From contig JACMQP010000119.1 in assembly GCA_014376915.1 (NCBI GenBank), positions 1 through 18,351 on the forward strand: a stretch of DNA of 18,351 bases, given 5' to 3'. Position 1 is the first letter of the stretch, and every line of letters starts with the position of its first letter. This DNA is from Ramlibacter sp. (lineage in GTDB: Bacteria > Pseudomonadota > Gammaproteobacteria > Burkholderiales > Burkholderiaceae). Below, piece by piece: positions 16,459 to 18,351 of the stretch. The position numbers and the translations under genes are program-made. The notes beneath the pieces were generated by a model that saw only the letters and a list, made by a program, of their open reading frames with translations, made no database searches and was not told where the DNA came from.

Positions 16459-18342
16459 CTACCCGGTACGACCCGGCTTGCCGCTGCCGGTGTCGCCCGC
16501 ATCAGGTTCCGACAGTTCGAAGTCGATGCTGTTGCTGTCACCGGCCGGCCTGCGATCGCTGTCGGGCATCGCCGTCAGGTCGATGTCCAGACCGAGCCGA
16601 GGCGACGGCCGCGGCACCTGCGGGTCGCGGAACTCGCTGCCCGTGGTGCGCGCCTCGTCGCGCGGGTCTGCCCTGGAATCGAGCAGCGAATCCAGGTCCA
16701 CCATACCGCCCAGCCCGGCTTCGCCGGGCCCGCTGTCGAGGACACTGCCGAGGCCGCTGTCGATGCGGCTGTCGGGGTGCTTGACGTCGGGTTCGGGCGG
16801 TTGGGTGTCCCGCGCCACGGACAGCGGCTGCATCGAGGTTTCGAAGTAGCCTGGCTTGCCCTGCTGCGACGCCGACCAGGCCTCGACCGGCGCGGCCTCC
16901 GGCTGCACCACCTCGCGCCCGAGGTTGTAGAGCATCACCAGCTCGCGGTAGGCCTCCAGGTCGAACGGCTCGGCGCCGGCCATGCCTGGCTTGCGGAAGA
17001 TCGATTCCTCGATCACGTCCATCACCTTGGGCGACGGCCAGAGTGCGGCGATCCGGGTGAGCGCACGCGGATAGTCCTCCAGGCCGCCGCTCACGGTCGG
17101 CGTGCTGTCGTAGGTCGGCACCTCGGCATTGAAGACGCGCTGGAAATCGGCGCGCAGCAGCTCGTAGTCGGGGCGGCGCTTGAGCGCGCGATAGATCGCC
17201 AGCAGGTCGAGCCAGACCAGCGCGCTGGTCTCGGTGTTGTTGTGGATGTGGCTCTCGAGCACGTCGATGGCCTGCTCGGTCTGACCGAGCGACATGAAGA
17301 AATCGGCCTGTTGCTGGATGTCCACCAGCTCTTCGGCCTTCACCATCCGCATGCTGGACATCTGGCTGGACTGGAAGCTGGAGTGGAACGACGAGAGCGT
17401 GCCCGATGTGCTGTCCTCGGCCGGCATGCCGGCGCGCACGGCCGCTGGGGTCGGTATCGCGACCGCCGCAACCAGGATCGGAACGACGGGGATGCGCGGC
17501 ACCTTCTTCAGACTCTCGAACATCGATTCGTCCACCCGCAGGTCACGCTCCGCAGCGCGCACAGCAAGCGCACCGGGCAGGCCGGGGTGCGGCAACTCGC
17601 TGGTGGCCGATGCTCCATCCGCGGCAGCGCCGCGCCGGCTCCACCATTCGCGCCCACCAGTGCGTTCGCCGCGGCGCAGCCACCAGGTCACCACCATCGC
17701 TGCCAGCAGCAGCATGAGCAAGGCGATCGCGGCCAGCGTCAGGGAGCGCTCTTGCCGCGACTGGCTCAACTGGCCGCGCAGTTCGGCCAGGGTCCGGTCA
17801 TTGCCGGCCGCCATCGCGCGCAGGCCTGCCACATCGGTTTCCAGTGCCTGCACCCGCCGCAGGTCGCGCAGCACGTCCTCGGGCTGGGCATTGATCGAGC
17901 GCCACAGCGCCGCCGCCTGGGCCCGCACCTGCTCGTCGCCGGAGGGCGCGCTGCCCAGCCCCGCGCTGGACCGCAACTGCGGATCGCGTTCGGTCGCCAG
18001 TTCGAGCATGTCCAGGCTCAGGCGCGGCCGCCCGCCGCGGCTGGCGCGGGCCTCCTGCGACCCGGCCGGCCGGCTGGCAAGGGCGGTCTCTGCCCTGGCG
18101 GCGGGCGCGCTGCGCGGCGCGGGTGTCGCCTCGCGTTCCGCACGCGGGCGCACCGGCCGCCGCTCACGCATGGCGGGCGAGGACGTCGCTTGCGCGGCCT
18201 CCGGTGCCGCTGCCACGGCGGCCCGGGCGGGCGGCTGCGCCCGCGCAGGAAACGGCAGCGCGGGGGGAACCGGCGTTGCAGTCGCCGGCAAGCTCGCTTC
18301 TCCGGGCTCTTCGGCCAGCAGCACGGAGCGGGGGGTGGTCAT
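16459..18342 (-). CDS. FimV-like single-pass membrane protein with TPR-like region
   Basis: A protein of at least 627 residues; the frame stays open to the right edge, so the ATG at 18342, which lacks a ribosome binding site in the few visible bases, may not be the true start. Order: a Pro/Ala-rich disordered part (15-100), a helical coiled-coil-like stretch (about 140-198), one membrane helix (201-221, LTLAAIALLMLLLAAMVVTWW), a linker, then a Ser/Met-rich segment (FHSSFQSSQMSSMRMVKAE) leading into a TPR-like region (about 335-405, VDIQQQADFFMSLGQTEQAIDVLESHI). A second conserved block is KVMDVIEESIFRKPG, followed by EAYRELVMLYNLGREV. The C-terminus is acidic and repetitive (LDSLLDSR, DIDLTAMPD), like FimV/HubP tails. 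FimV-type proteins organise cell poles and pili; here the role is inferred only from architecture. It is convergent with the MFS gene, 23 bases apart. Confidence 0.75.
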   Translation of the reverse strand: MTTPRSVLLAEEPGEASLPATATPVPPALPFPARAQPPARAAVAAAPEAAQATSSPAMRERRPVRPRAEREATPAPRSAPAARAETALASRPAGSQEARASRGGRPRLSLDMLELATERDPQLRSSAGLGSAPSGDEQVRAQAAALWRSINAQPEDVLRDLRRVQALETDVAGLRAMAAGNDRTLAELRGQLSQSRQERSLTLAAIALLMLLLAAMVVTWWLRRGERTGGREWWSRRGAAADGASATSELPHPGLPGALAVRAAERDLRVDESMFESLKKVPRIPVVPILVAAVAIPTPAAVRAGMPAEDSTSGTLSSFHSSFQSSQMSSMRMVKAEELVDIQQQADFFMSLGQTEQAIDVLESHIHNNTETSALVWLDLLAIYRALKRRPDYELLRADFQRVFNAEVPTYDSTPTVSGGLEDYPRALTRIAALWPSPKVMDVIEESIFRKPGMAGAEPFDLEAYRELVMLYNLGREVVQPEAAPVEAWSASQQGKPGYFETSMQPLSVARDTQPPEPDVKHPDSRIDSGLGSVLDSGPGEAGLGGMVDLDSLLDSRADPRDEARTTGSEFRDPQVPRPSPRLGLDIDLTAMPDSDRRPAGDSNSIDFELSEPDAGDTGSGKPGRTG

Positions 18343-18351
18343 CTGGCCGCA

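Noticed and set aside
16450..16466. CCGGG/CCCGG hairpin as a terminator between the MFS gene and the FimV-like gene
   Set aside because: The five-base stem has no T run and overlaps the end of a coding frame. It is too weak to call.

Overview
The window reads as a high-GC betaproteobacterial chromosome, most likely Burkholderiales near Comamonadaceae. The inference rests on gene order (xseA-sodB, and exbB-exbD-lpxK-UPF0434-kdsB-adk) and on protein style; no rRNA or tRNA is present to confirm it. All assignments come from reading motifs by eye, with no database search.

Left part (1-3300), accessory and less GC-rich by eye: a phytoene desaturase gene (crtI, cut by the window edge) lies downstream of a microbial rhodopsin gene of the proteorhodopsin/xanthorhodopsin type on the minus strand. 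The rhodopsin has the full proton-pump residue set, but a Trp where xanthorhodopsin has the Gly that admits its carotenoid antenna. A divergent small membrane protein (DUF4149/TMEM205-like) shares its AT-rich upstream region, which holds repeats resembling MerR/CarH/LitR half-sites. Between this locus and icd lie frameshifted remains of two quinone-type genes, a COQ7-like di-iron hydroxylase and a UbiG-like methyltransferase.

Middle part (3300-12400), core metabolism: NADP-type isocitrate dehydrogenase (minus), a secreted DUF192 protein (plus), a shared terminator, then sodB and xseA (minus). After a 362-base spacer with a perfect DnaA-box sequence comes a plus-strand run: exbB, exbD, lpxK, a UPF0434 protein, kdsB, then adk. 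These serve energised outer-membrane transport, lipid A/KDO synthesis and adenylate balance. adk and a convergent L-asparaginase gene overlap by 71 bases.

Right part (12400-18351): lexA with two tandem SOS boxes in the interval shared with the asparaginase gene; a small conserved-looking protein; a DUF1993 protein; a D-2-hydroxyacid dehydrogenase; an MFS transporter broken by one in-frame TGA; and a single-pass membrane protein with a FimV-like, TPR-like cytoplasmic region running to the right edge.

The most interesting locus is the rhodopsin/crtI/DUF4149 block with its possible operator and adjacent decayed quinone genes. I saw no CRISPR array, insertion sequence, prophage or tRNA.
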